Assembly: GCA_013076295.1 (NCBI GenBank)
Contig: RQOL01000519.1
Coordinates: 1,550,001-1,614,000, forward strand
DNA: 64,000 bases
DNA from: Sanderia malayensis
Lineage: Eukaryota; Cnidaria; Scyphozoa; Semaeostomeae; Pelagiidae
Reading direction: 5' to 3'
Both the position numbers and the translations under genes were made by a program. Below, one piece after another: positions 12,044-40,404 of the stretch. A model generated the notes under the pieces. That model was not told the origin of the DNA. It worked only from the letters and a program-made list of their open reading frames with translations, and searched no databases. Position 1 is the stretch's first letter, and each line of letters begins with the position of its first letter.

Positions 12044-15000
12044 GTTAGCTTTCTTTGAAGATAGATTGATATATCTGAAAGAGAAAGGATTGAGCTTTGC
12101 ACCATAAACAGACAAGAAAGCTGCAAGCACAAAGTTGCATTTAACATTTCAAAGTGTTACGGCCCAGAACTTGAATCTCTCATGCGGTGTCTGGCTTTGA
12201 TGTCTGAAAATAATTGTATTTCGGACTTGTTGAATGAATGAATCGCTACCTGATGCTTAAACGACGGTATTGACATATATTTCAATAACCGTTACTTATG
12301 CGTTGCCACTAAAGTGCGAATACAGGTTTAGAACCCTGCTCTATTTTTGCAACAATTGCAAGCATTTTTTGGCTGTTGCATTGTGTGACATCGAGCTTTA
12401 AAACTTGCATTCCAACTTCACATTTCAGTTAATGCTTTTCATTAACTGTGCCCAGTCTTCAAAGAGGGCTTGCCCGGCTTCAGTCGTTTGCAAGTTGAAA
12501 ACATGGTTGCAAAGTGTTGTGGCATGCCTTGCAAAGCCCTGTTGCAATCCCTTATCATTGTGAGACGTCGTTTTGCCGTGAAAAATTGCTCCGCGCTTGA
12601 GTTTTCGAGGCCTCCCCAGGTTTTGACGAGACATCCAGGCCGATGAGAGCTGAAAGAGAGCTGCGGATAGCTGACGACGTTGATGTGGGGGCTCTGTCTG
12701 ATGAAAATGGATGGGCATACCAGATAAGTAGAACAATACAAAGAGAACCTTGACCTGGTGAATTTGAACAAAAAAAAACACAGCAGCTACTTGAGCCTCC
12801 ACCAGGACCATGTTATTATAGTATTGATCTTGAGTAACTTTCTATTCACGTCGTTTTGACTTGACTGTAGTAAAATACTTCATGTATGAAGTTATGTAAT
12901 GTATGAAGTTATGCAATGTAGGAAGTTATATAACACAATGATAATGCTCATGCTCCGAGTGTCGAACGTCTCTTCATTTAATATATCTTAAACTCACTTT
13001 ATTGACGATTCAAGAGTTTCCAATTAAAATATCAATACCAGTTGCATCAGAGACAGAACAGATATACAGTAAATTGCAAATTGTACACAATAGGCCCTGG
13101 CTGACAATGAACTTTCACTGCACGTATTGTTTCCTACTAATGGTATGATTTCTCAAAAAAAAAATGGCACGTGCTTGGTCAACCGCAGATGAAGCAAAGC
13201 AGAACAAAGATGGAGACACAAAATCATAAAATGGGACCAAAGCAAATTTTTTAATGCTGTCCCAATTCGTCCCAATCTGTCTCAACCTGTCTCAAACGAG
13301 ATGCATGCTAAGCATCGTGTTCATTTAAACATATTTCATATTATCATACGTGTGTTAAAATGGTCACTTTTACCACACGAATAGATCAAATTACTTGCCG
13401 ACAGCAGTACTTACCTGCATCGCTCCAAACAACAGAAAACAATAGAAAGGACAATAGTCTTTTGTTCATGAACAATAGTCTTTTGTTCAAGAACAATAGC
13501 TTGAATCGAAAATTTTTCTTATCTGCAAGGACATTCATTGCATGACAATTTTTTTTAGAATTTGCTTTCCTCTTTCCTAATGGGTTCCTAGATATTTTCA
13601 CGATACTGCTTCTAAAAAAACCCCACCGAGAAACAATTATGGATATACTAGTCTCCGAGCATATATCTTCTTGGTTGAAACTCGCTTTGTTCAATGAAAG
13701 TCGATCAAACAGCGTTGAGTTGTGTTCCAAAAACAGGTAAGGTAGGTGGCTATCAACGAATAGGCTACATAATTCCAAAAGGACTTTTTGCCCACCCACG
13801 GATCAATGATGTTCTGATGTTTAAACAAGAACGCGTTCATATCAAACACAAACGTCTGGTGCATGTACAATCTTATTATTATTATTTACGCCTGCTGCAT
13901 TTCACTGTCAATTATATCTCGTTGATCAAAAGCAATAAGATAATTAGAAGACAAGCGAGTTGCTTGCCATGAAGCCTAGATATCGAACTTTACCAGCGAA
14001 GTAATTATCACCGCTGATCTCAACATAGAGATCAGTGATTATAACAGATCCATTTTACACAAAGGGATTTCACAATGACGAGACCAGAAATCCACCTCCC
14101 AACATACACAACGAAGCAAAAAAGCCCAATGTGGCCATGTGAAGAATGCAGTGTGTTCATGCTACACGCTTTTTTTTATAAGGAACCTAGCTCGGGCCTA
14201 GTTCTTTAAGTTCCTTATTTTGAGACCTCTTTTGACCACTTTGTAGTTCTAAACGTTCCTTAATAGTTCCTTAATTTTAAGTTCCCATTTAGTGGACATA
14301 ATTAGTACAGACCCAAGAAAAGCATTTAAATTCAACGTTTTGCTATAAACTTGTGAAAAGATAACAGGTAAAAACACGAAGAAGCTTCATATAAATATAA
14401 TGTAAAAGTAAAAGTAAATTGTGCGGAAACATAAATATATTTAAAATTAAAAAGTTCCTTAGTGATTTGGCCTTTAGTAGCAAAAGTTCCTTAAGTTTTT
14501 TGACCTTCTACATGTAGGTTCCTTATAAACGGTTCCTTATAAAAAAATGCGTGTATTGTATGCAGTGTACCAGGTTTCTTGGCCCTTTCCATTAGAACAG
14601 ACTACACACATTGCAAGGAGTGGATTCTTTTAACACTTTCAAGAGTAGACTGAAAACATTAATTTGAAATATTCCTGAAAATCATATTCAGGAATATTCT
14701 AATTTTGATGTATTTTTTTGCAAGCAATTGTTGGCATTCTTTCTAAAACTATATTCTTTTAATTTAGCACTCTGTTAACTTCGTGAATATTATGTAGTTT
14801 GTATTTAAATTATGTATTTCTCTTATCATTATTATTTGTATCAAGTTTTCTTATATTCAACGAGATACGCGCGATTTTATTAAACACTTGAGACGTTCTT
14901 GGTTAAATAATCTGGCTCGTAAATATGCAAAATAGCAGGGTGCGAAATACGCCTATATCGATAGACGTTAGCGGTATTGTAAAACAGTTGATGTATTGGA

Positions 15001-17455
15001 GGTCAAGAGGGCATTTTAGCACGAGCATTCCAGGAAAAAATCGCCCAGATTAACACGCTATCATATTTGCTATGTAAAATTAGCAGTTTGCACTTAATTT
15101 TGGTATTGCGATCGATGTACAATAGCCACAGCAAACAAGCAAAAAGAAAAACGTTTTCGCGATCTTGTGGAACAAATAAAGTCGAAATGGATCGCGAGCT
15201 AGCTGCAATAGCGAGGTAACACGCACTATTGTGCAATTTTAGAGCAGGATTGAATAATATGAGAGTGCAGTTGATAGAATAAAAAGCGTTACTATACCTC
15301 ATGAGATAAAAGAGTTATTTGTGTTATAATTCGTCGGTTTAGCCTGTACTGCTCCTTGATAAAAGCAATCTTCAATGGAGCGTGTTCACTGTAACAGCAG
15401 GCTTGGGTGTGTATGCTGTATCGAGCAGATAGATGCAATTTTGCAATACGTCTGGAGTACTAGATGGCAATCGATGTTGTCGAGATTCTGTTGGTCTTGA
15501 CCGATGCTGCAAACGACAAGTAGTGCACAGCAATCGGCCGCGCACTGCTATTTATTGCTTGCTACGTGCATGTTAAAGAGCTAAGTGCATGTGGCATGCA
15601 CATGCCAAGACATCTGCGCGCACCGACTGCGCAATATAAAGTTGGAGCATTGTTAGTCGTGTTAAGGGTCATTGTGCTGCCAAAGTCACGTGGGTCGTGT
15701 GTCGATGCTGGTGCATCGCTAGACACAGATTCAATTAAGATTGTACATCACGGGAAACACGTCCAAAAGTGTCTACAAAGGGTGCACGACAAACAATAGC
15801 AAGCACGCGCGGTTGCTCTCACTACTCAAATTACAACGAATTGCCACGACGAAGGGCAATCAGCCACGTTTGCGCACACATTAATCAAGCAGTTTGGGAA
15901 AGGGGCACGAATATAAAGATGCTACGCGTGAAAGTAAAACTGCAATGTGTGAGCTCATACAACGCGCGAATATACATGCAGCGCGCGAAAATATTAAGCA
16001 TGATTGCTTCTTCAACATCACAAAGAGTTTGGACCGTTTAATAAATCGACTGGCTACTGTTAAATTTAAATTAACTCGATGTACCAAAATATTTTTTGGT
16101 ATCCTTATGAATCCTATTCTAAGTTTAGCCCCTTGATAACTGAACCTGTGGCTGTACCTTGAGCTACCCAACGTGTGCTTGACTTATCGGGAGAATCCGA
16201 AATTATTGCAAACACTCACAAAGGAGATCTATATTAATAATACATTTCACATTCTCCGCTTTTGATTTCGTTGGTGACTGCATCACGCTTTTATAATGAT
16301 CGATTTCGCCTATTGGCGGCACTTGCGAATGCCGGTGTAAAAATAGGAAAAATGAGCAAATTGCATTAATAATTGATTCAATGATGGCAGTTCTTGAACC
16401 GTACACGCTTCGTCTTATATATAATGTCAAAATAATGAAAATATGCTCAATATCCAATGCTTTTATGTCCTAATTTGAATTAATTAATCAGTACACTTTA
16501 GGCACGTTTCATTAACACATTAGGCCATGTCTATCTCGTCCGAATAAAGGGCGAATGTGGGACACCTGTCTCAATTGAAGCAGATGACAATTCAATTCAA
16601 TCCAATTCAATCCAACTCAATTCAATAAGAAAATAAATGAGACTCCAAGTTTCATTTGACACGTCTAACGATAGTTCCTGTTGAAGGGGATTTTTAAAGC
16701 TCAAAACATGATAGCTATTTGACCGAAAGTAAAAGCGAATGGGAAGGAAGCAAGGAAAAGGATGCAGTGTGGCGACAACTCGCAAAGGCATTTCTGGCAG
16801 CTGTCATCTTGCCTGCTTTATTGCTATGGTCGTACAATGAGAGCATCGAAAATGCATTGCAAAAGGTCTATTTCAAGCAACTTCTTTCTATTTCAAGCAT
16901 TCCTTCCATTCTATTTCAAGCGAAGTACAAAGTACTTCCAGTGTGTAGTATTTTCTTGGCAAATCGGAAGCAAAGGCAAACGTACTTCCAATCGACAGAA
17001 TGGATATATAGAAAACCAACATTTGTACCGAAAACGTTCATTAATATATTAACACACACCATAAGTTTATACAAACAAACCTTGTTCCTTAAAATGAACC
17101 AAAATACACTCAAACGTTATCACAAACCTTCAGGGGAGCTAAAAACAGCTTCATGGCACACGGGGGATTTCTTGCAAGTCATTAATCGTTATATGTTAAA
17201 TACTGGGTAATTCATTAAATATCGAAAGCTCGCTACAAGCTACGGGTTACTTGGGCATTGAAAAGATCAAATGATTATTTTATCATAAAAAAAGCCTCGT
17301 TATAAAAAGGAGGTTAGTCAACAAACCAAAATCTCGATAAATAAACAAACTCAAAAAAGCGCGTCTTTATCAAGTGAAACCAATTTGTCCCTAAGAATCA
17401 CATTATCGCTATGCCCTATTATTTGAACGATAACAGTGCATAACAAAAGCCTCTC
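12044..17455. other. Intergenic; no gene recognised, one MITE
   Basis: A frame on the minus strand at 12425-12811 resembles nothing I know. Short features: a direct repeat of tatgaagttatg at 12880-12930, a palindromic caatag/ctattg core at 13435-13510 related to family A, the family B MITE at 14164-14554, and a caattcaatc simple repeat at 16590-16627. Nothing else is supported. Confidence 0.5.
14164..14554. mobile_element. MITE family B, about 390 bp
   Basis: Terminal inverted repeats: left cacgcttttttttataagga, right ccttataaaaaaatgcgtg, flanked by TA. The interior is full of aagttcctta. It matches the copy at 58077-58470 in ends and in internal layout. No coding capacity. Confidence 0.75.
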
Positions 17456-20400
17456 TTACGCCTTGGTTTTTTTCTTGTTACTTCGAGGCCGGTTGTTTTT
17501 CGAAGTTGGCCTGAGCAGCTTCCCATTGGCCGCCGTCCCGTCGGGCTGTTTCCCAACCTGTCCTTTCTTCAGCGCAAATTCCACTGCGCATCTACTCTCC
17601 TCGGCAGAGCTCTGTATCTCGGCTTCCAAGTATTGCACTTGCAGACCGGTCAAGCCATGCAAAACGTCCTTCAACTGCGGAGGAGCATTCTCAGGAGCCT
17701 CCGCAGCGACAGTACAAGCTTCACTGAGGTTTTCGGTGTGTTCGATCGTCTTGCGTTCAATATCTCTCAGTGTGGTCTGTAGCTTATCGGCTCGTTCCTG
17801 CAACGCAACAAGGCACGCACATGTACTTCTCAGTGCAAGAAGCTAAAAATCCGATCTCGTCCCTCATATTGGGTACAATAGGTATATTTCCATTGATGAG
17901 TTCGCATAATATCAAAGCTCCCTCCAAGTTCGCTATATAAGCATCCCACTGCAAAACGAAGCTACGAGGGCACATATAAACTCGCACTGCCTTTACATGC
18001 CATAATTTACGTGCGCGCAAACTTCACCCTTAATAATTACGAGCGAGGCACTGGGACGTAATGTAGTGAGTCTAATCTCGGTGTGCGTCATAGATCCTCA
18101 CACCAGACACTGTGGATATTAATACGTCATAGAACCTCCTGCGCAGCAGCCTAGATATGTTACTGCGCAGTCACGCCCACCTTTAGACAACACTTAACCT
18201 AACCCTAGCACTAACCCTAACCCTAACCCTTAGAATAGCCCCAAGCGTAAGGCCGATGCCTCAACCATTATGGACACAATTAAGTCATATACGCTCCTGC
18301 ACAGAACCAATAACTAGGCCACTGCGAATTCTGACCACCTTTCTCCTCCGCATAGAATAACCCTAAACCCAATGATATATAAATGATGGCAAATAGCTTT
18401 TGTAAATCAATAAATCCAGAGTTAAATGCTTGCTTTGGAGGAAAATAATGGTAAACAAGGTTGACATATGCATACTGTTGCAGAGCATACAATATGAGGA
18501 TACTATAGTAAAATTTCGATAATGGCAAAAAACGTTTCAAATATCTGCAACGATGGATATGAAACAGGCCTAAATTAATCGAACGACAAAAACAATTGTT
18601 GAATTAAAAATTTTGGATTACTGGATATAATATGTAAGCTCTAGTTAAAGGTAAGTGACGTGGTTTTGATATCCAAAAGGTTGCTGAAATATTAGCTGAT
18701 ACAACACTTCTCCAGTTCGAAAGGAAATGCACTGGCATATTATTATAACCTAGGTACCTTTTACAAGTAAATTAATTCAAAGAATTGCAGCGGTCTGATA
18801 TTCCCTTTGATATTTAAAGTCACTTAGGCTAAAGATAATTGATTTCCCTCGTTGTGGGGTCCTTTAGAAAGCAAAACCGTGTGGTGTTACATGAGTTGAT
18901 AGTTCAGAGTTTGATAAAGTTCTGGAATACTTCAGTAAAATCCCGAGTCGCATCAGCTAATATTTTAGTAAACTTCTGGGATGTCAAAACAATGTCACTT
19001 ACCTTTAAGTAGAGCATACATATTATCCAGTACATCCTTGAGTGTTAAATTTTAGAACGTTTTTTGCAATGCTGCTAATTTAGGCCTGGTCCATCGTTCA
19101 GCAATAAATAGAATAAATACGCTACTGCGCAGTACCAAAAACAAGGCCACTGCGCATTCTGACCATCTTTCTCCTCCGCATACCCTAACCCTAACCCTAA
19201 ACCTAACCCAAGGGCCAATGCCTCAACAATTGTAGACACACTTAAGTCATATACGCTCCTGCGCAGTACCAATAACAAGGCCACTGCGCATTCTAACCAC
19301 CTTTCTCCTCCGCATACCCTAACCCTAACCCAAAGCCCAACCCTAGGGCCAATGCCTCAACCATTGTGGACACACTTACGTCATATACGCTCCTGCGCAG
19401 TACCAACAACTAGGCCACTGCGCATTCTGACCACCTTTCTCCTCCGCATACCCTAACCCTAAGCCTAACCCTAAGGCCAACGCCTCAACCATTATGGACA
19501 CAATTACGTCATATACGCTCCTGCGCAGTACGAACAACTAGGCCACTGCGCATTCTGACCACCTTTCTCCTCCTCATACCCTAACCCTAACCCCAAGCCT
19601 AACCCTAAGGCCAATGCTCAACCATTATGGACACACTTACGTCATATAGGCTCCTGCGCAGTACCAACAACTAGGCCACTGCGCATTCTGACCACCTTTC
19701 TCCTCCGCATACCCTAACCCTAACCCTAAGCCTAACCCTAAGGCCAATGCCTCAACCATTATGGACACACTTACGTCATATAGGCTCCTGCGCAGTACCA
19801 ACAACTAGGCCACTGCGCATTCTGACCACCTTTCTCCTCCGCATACACTACCCTAACCCCAAGCCTAACCCTAAGGCCAATGCTCAACCATTATGGACAC
19901 AATTACGTCATATATGCTCCTGCGCAGTACCAACAACTAGGCCACTGCGCATTCTGACCACCTTTCTCCTCCGGATACCCTAACCCTAACCCCAAGCCTA
20001 ACCCTAAGGCCAATGCCTCAACCATTATGGACACACTTACGTCATATAGGCTCCTGCGCAGTACTAACAACTAGGCCACTGCGCATTCTGACCACCTTTC
20101 TCCTCCGCATACCCTAACCCTAACCCCAAGCCTAACCCTAAGGCCAATGCCTCAACCATTATGGACACACTTACGTCATATAGGCTCCTGCGCAGTACCA
20201 ACAACCAGGCCACTGCGCATTCTGACCACCTTTCTCCTCCGCATACCCTAACCCTAACCCCAAGCCTAACCCTAAGGCCAATGCCTCAACCATTATGAAC
20301 ACAATTATGTCATATATGCTCCTGCGCAGTACCAACAACTAGGCCACTGCGCATTCTGACCACCTTTCTCCTCCGCATACCCTAACCCTAACCCTAAGTC

Positions 20401-22273
20401 TAACCCTATGGCCAATGCCTCAACCATTATGGACACAATTACGTCATATACGCTCCTGCGCAGTACGAGCAACTAGGCCACTGCGCATTCTGACCACCTT
20501 TCTCCTCCGCATACCCTAACCCTAACCCTAACACCGTAACCCTAAGCCTAACCCTAAGGCCAATGCCTCAACCATTGTAGACACACTTACGTCATATAGG
20601 CTCCTGCGCAGTACCAACATCTAGGCCATTGCGCATTCTGACCACCTTTCTCCTCCGCATACCCTAACCCTAACCCCAAGCCTAACCCTAAGGCCAATGC
20701 CTCAACCATTATGAACACAATTATGTCATATATGCTCCTGCGCAGTACCAACAACTAGGCCACTGCGCATTTTGACCACCTTTCTCCTCCGCATACCCTA
20801 ACCCTAACCCTAAGTCTAACCCTATGGCCAATGCCTCAACCATTATGGACACAATTACGTCATATACGCTCCTGCGCAGTACGAACAACTAAGCCAGTGC
20901 GCATTCTGACCCTCTTTCTCCATCGCATACCCTAACCCTAACCCTAAGCCTAACCCTAAGGCCAATGCCTCAACCATTATGGACACAATTACGTCATATA
21001 TGCTCCTGCGCAGTACGAGCAACTAGGCCACTGCGCATTCTGACCACCTTTCTCCTCCGCATACCCTAACCCTAACCCTAACACCGTAACCCTAAGCCTA
21101 ACCCTAAGGCCAATGCCTCAACCATTATGGACACAATTACGTCATATACGCTCCTGTGCAGTAACCTATATATGTTACTGCGCAGTCACGCCCACTTTTA
21201 GGCCACACTGACCCTCTAACCTTCAATCTAACCCTAACTCTATTCCTCACACCAGACACTTTGAATATCAATGCATCATCATAGAGATAGGAGTTTTAAG
21301 AGTGGGAGCATGGTTTACATCCCAAAATAACACAAACTAAAAAACAACTGACCTATAAAGAAAACTTTTAAAAATTTTGTCAAAAAAAATTTTCAGTGAA
21401 TCTCACACAGATAAAAAAATTCTATGATTGCAAAACTTACAGTACGCATCTGTAGATTCTCTGACTCAACTTTCTTAATCTTTTGCTGATAGTTCCAAGT
21501 ATTAATGTCTGTGCCACAGGACAGTGGATCAAATCTCATGGGTGTCTCAATGACATATTCTGAAGTTGTCAGGTCCAAATGTTGTTCCTCCGTCATGCAA
21601 AGCAAATACAAACTGTAATGCTGAAAAACAGTACTTAGTAAGAAATCTATCAGCTTTTTAGTTTCCATAAACGTCAGACAAGCTGCTAGGGCTGGTAGTC
21701 TGTGTTTCATAGTGGAAACAGCATCTTGCAAATTTAAACCTGGAGAGAAAGGAAAATAAACATTAGAAAAAGACATTATCATCTTAACAGAAACCAGTAT
21801 GTGATCAATCTTAATGTGGAGCAGCAAAAAAGTACAATAACAAAAAATTTGTTATCAAATCTGTTACAAGCACAGCACACACAATCATCAAAGTAAAAAA
21901 AGTGACGTGACATGATTTGTTTACGATAATAAACTGAAGGCAGTAAAATTGAGCTAAATTGCAGCAAATAAATAAATATAAAAAGAACTTAACCATAAAA
22001 CACACCTTTAGCAGCTGTGTCTATCAGAAGCCGAACAGAAAACCTTAGCACAAGTAACATATTTTTCCACTTGAATCCCTGCTTGGTGCAAAAATCAATT
22101 AGGCCAAGGCAATAGTCAAGACACACGCCCCCTCGCAAGTCCTCTTCTTGGTCAAAATTTGAAATATTTATTGACTCCAGCAAAAGATTAATTTTGCTAT
22201 TGCTTGAATCAAGACGATTCATTCTCAACAATGTGTCCTCTGAAATATCCATACATTTCTCCAATTCAAACAT
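17456..22273 (-). CDS. C8orf74 homologue (conserved protein of unknown biochemical function)
   Basis: Four exons in consistent phase: 22006-22273, 21441-21739, 17877-17948 and 17456-17797, giving about 326 residues. Similarity to vertebrate C8orf74 is seen by recall in two blocks: the N-terminal segment (YCLGLIDFCTKQGFKWKNML) and the segment LYLLCMTEEQHLDLTTSEY with the later DINTWNYQQKI. The tail is charged and Lys-rich (SKNNRPRSNKKKTKA), as in the vertebrate protein, and the C-terminal half is predicted coiled coil (ERADKLQTTLRDIERKT). The vertebrate gene is mostly discussed in a testis context; no activity is known to me. The intron 17798-17876 (79 nt) was chosen because it restores frame; its donor is weak. 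The 3.5 kb intron 17949-21440 contains the telomere-hexamer satellite. Confidence 0.75.
18090..21290. repeat. 134-bp satellite built on telomere hexamers, about 17 monomers
   Basis: Monomers occur once at 18240-18360 and as a continuous array at 19075-21170. The word gcgcagta recurs at 19261, 19395, 19523, 19656, 19790, 19922, 20056, 20190, 20324, 20458, 20606, 20740, 20874 and 21008: mostly 134 bp apart, twice 148. Each monomer has two to four ccctaa units, then ggccaatgcctcaaccatta, ttacgtcatata, ctcctgcgcagtacc, ccactgcgcattctgacc and acctttctcctccgcata. Flanks at 18090-18200 and 21160-21290 share cctcacaccagacact and ttactgcgcagtcacgcccac in the same orientation, so the array sits in a larger repeated unit. 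Confidence 0.95.
18530..19090. repeat. Large imperfect inverted repeat interrupting the satellite
   Basis: The left arm (about 18530-18700) contains acaggcctaaatta, tactggatataatatgta and aaaggtaagtgac. The right arm (about 18940-19090) contains their reverse complements in reverse order. Arms of roughly 150 bp are separated by about 240 bp. It lies between the isolated monomer at 18240-18360 and the main array, so it looks like a fold-back insertion. Confidence 0.75.
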
Positions 22274-23597
22274 GGTTACCTTACCTTAGCCAACAACATT
22301 ACATTGCAAATTGTCGAAATTGCGTTTTCGAGCTTTCGATAGTATTACGTTACGACATCCTCCGCAAAGTCCTCCGCAGGGAACAACAGTCAAAATTAAA
22401 ATTCAATATTAATTTGACTTTCAATTTCACGATAACCTCATGAAGTGAAAATAATATTTTCCTGTCGCTCAACCATGAAATGAAATAACTCTTAAATATA
22501 GGAATAGATACATTCTTCAATAGGGCATTCTGAACACTTGAAGGCCACTCCCAGTCGTCTAGAATAATTCTCTCAACACCCGCAAAGTGTTAAAACAACA
22601 ATTCTGGTCAACTTGAGACAGGTTTTGGTCTAGACAGGTTAGGGTCTTGCAAAAACCTCACGATGTCGACGCCCTCTCAACCTTTGGGAAAAGTCCCTTT
22701 AAACCTTACGAATGCTGGGGATAGCTTACAATGAAATAATAGTTGCAAATGGTCGAAAGCCACTATTTAGATAATTCTGATCACTTTCAGGTTTCAACCA
22801 TAAACCAACAACTTTAGAGGGCTGAAATGAAACCTGTTATTGATACTAATTGGAAGTTATTGATACTGCGTAGGTCGCTGTTCTTCTGCGCAGTACCAAT
22901 AAGTACTCCACTGCTCATGCTGACGCCTTATCGCTTCTAAATTTTCGTTTCTCGTACTTCGTCATTTTCGTTACTCGTACTTCGTTATTTTATGCAATTC
23001 TCGGTAAGGTCCTTTTGGCCACTTGTATCTTTTGCCAACCTGTTCGACCAAAGAGCCGATATAAATGTTTGCCGAAAATGTTAATGCAAGTAGCACTTAC
23101 TTTATTTTTCTCTTGCCGTGTATAGCGCTCATTTGTGTTCTTAAGTGAACGATTATATTGCATTTCAACTGACCAACAAATACAATTGATGTTAACCGCA
23201 GTGGAACTAAGCACAATCAAGTTATTATCTGATGCCGAGTACTGTCATATGCGTTTATAACTCGGTTTCATTGTGTATGGCCTAGGCCTAAGTGTATCAT
23301 CTGTGTTTTACCAAGTTGGGTTGAAGAACAGAAGCTTCCTTGTTTAAATGCTGATATTCGAAGCGTAATCTGGATGATAATAGTTGTTTTTTCTTTCAAT
23401 GGAACTGGTGCGGAAGATATTAGTCATCGTTCGTGATAACTTAGATTACGATCAGTCTGCGTTTTAATGTCAAAAACTTATAGTTCAACGCGTAATTTGA
23501 CAACACAGTGCTGCTCAGACCTCTTTTCTTTGGCCTAAATAATTATCTTCGAGAGGACAAATTAGCGCAGTTTTGGTATTGAAAATAAAAGAGCAAA
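22274..23597. promoter_or_regulatory. Divergent intergenic region between the C8orf74 homologue and FAK
   Basis: The two genes start 1.3 kb apart on opposite strands, so this stretch should hold both promoters. It has a diverged single copy of the satellite monomer's middle part near 22878-22925 (ttctgcgcagtaccaataag). No TATA box is convincing. Confidence 0.5.
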
Positions 23598-39641
<16,044 letters not shown>

Positions 39642-39673
39642 CCAATAGGCAGCGTATGTAAAAGAATGTTATA

Positions 39674-39844
39674 CAGTAATAACCCGTATGCAAGAATCGA
39701 TGAATTAAGAACCTCCAGGGTAATATTCTTGCTTGAGACAATATAGAACAACAATGCCATATTGTTCTTGAACAATGCCGTATTGTTCTTGAACAATAGG
39801 TTGCATTTGAAATTCACAGGTTCTTGCATTCGGGCTGTCACTGT
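39674..39844. mobile_element. MITE family A copy
   Basis: Left cagtaataacccgtatgcaa, right cattcgggctgtcactg, with the attgttcttgaacaat core repeated twice. It lies just after the FAK stop codon. Confidence 0.75.
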
Positions 39845-40261
39845 GGCAAGCTTCTCTATTGACTTGCAGCACAGTGTACGTCTTATGTAAGTTTGAATAT
39901 CTCCGCATCTATCTCATTCTTGACTATTGAACTTATCACTGATTTTAGCTCGAACTTCTCGAGACGTCATTTCTGTTTCCCATGACTATTATATGACTCA
40001 TGCATGCTTCAAGTTTGCAGACTCGATGACTCAAAAGTTCATTGACCCTAGGAAGATATCCAATTCCTCTATTTTAGTTCACCACATTTCTGAGGTTCAT
40101 CTGCATTATTGTAGAATTGCAGTGCTTAAATTTCAGACTTGTTTGTCTCAATCCCGTACTAACCATATTTAGTGCTAGTAAGGTTATTACAATTCACTTT
40201 AGGTTCATTTATGAGTGGCATTTTGTGTCAGGCTTCTCAATTGTAACATGCTCCACGCTAA

Positions 40262-40404
40262 GCAACCGCATAAAAGAACCAGCTGATTAGGAACCATTCA
40301 GGATAATATGTCTGCTCGAGACCATAGAAGAAACAATAGACTATTGTGTTTGAACAATAAGCTAGATGCAAAGTCCACAGGTTCTCGTGCGCGGGTGTTT
40401 AGTG
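40262..40404. mobile_element. MITE family A copy
   Basis: Left caaccgcataaaagaaccag, right ggttctcgtgcgcgggtgtt, with the core caatagactattgtgtttga. Confidence 0.7.

Noticed and set aside
12425..12811. Minus-strand 128-codon frame near the FGF gene
   Set aside because: Two overlapping frames of similar length, no family resemblance and no supporting exons.
17827..17876. Frameshift in the C8orf74 homologue
   Set aside because: An apparent frame change is explained by a 79-nt phase-0 intron, 17798-17876.
18180..21170. True chromosome end or telomere
   Set aside because: Hexamers are short runs inside a 134-bp unit with unique gene sequence on both sides; the array is interstitial.
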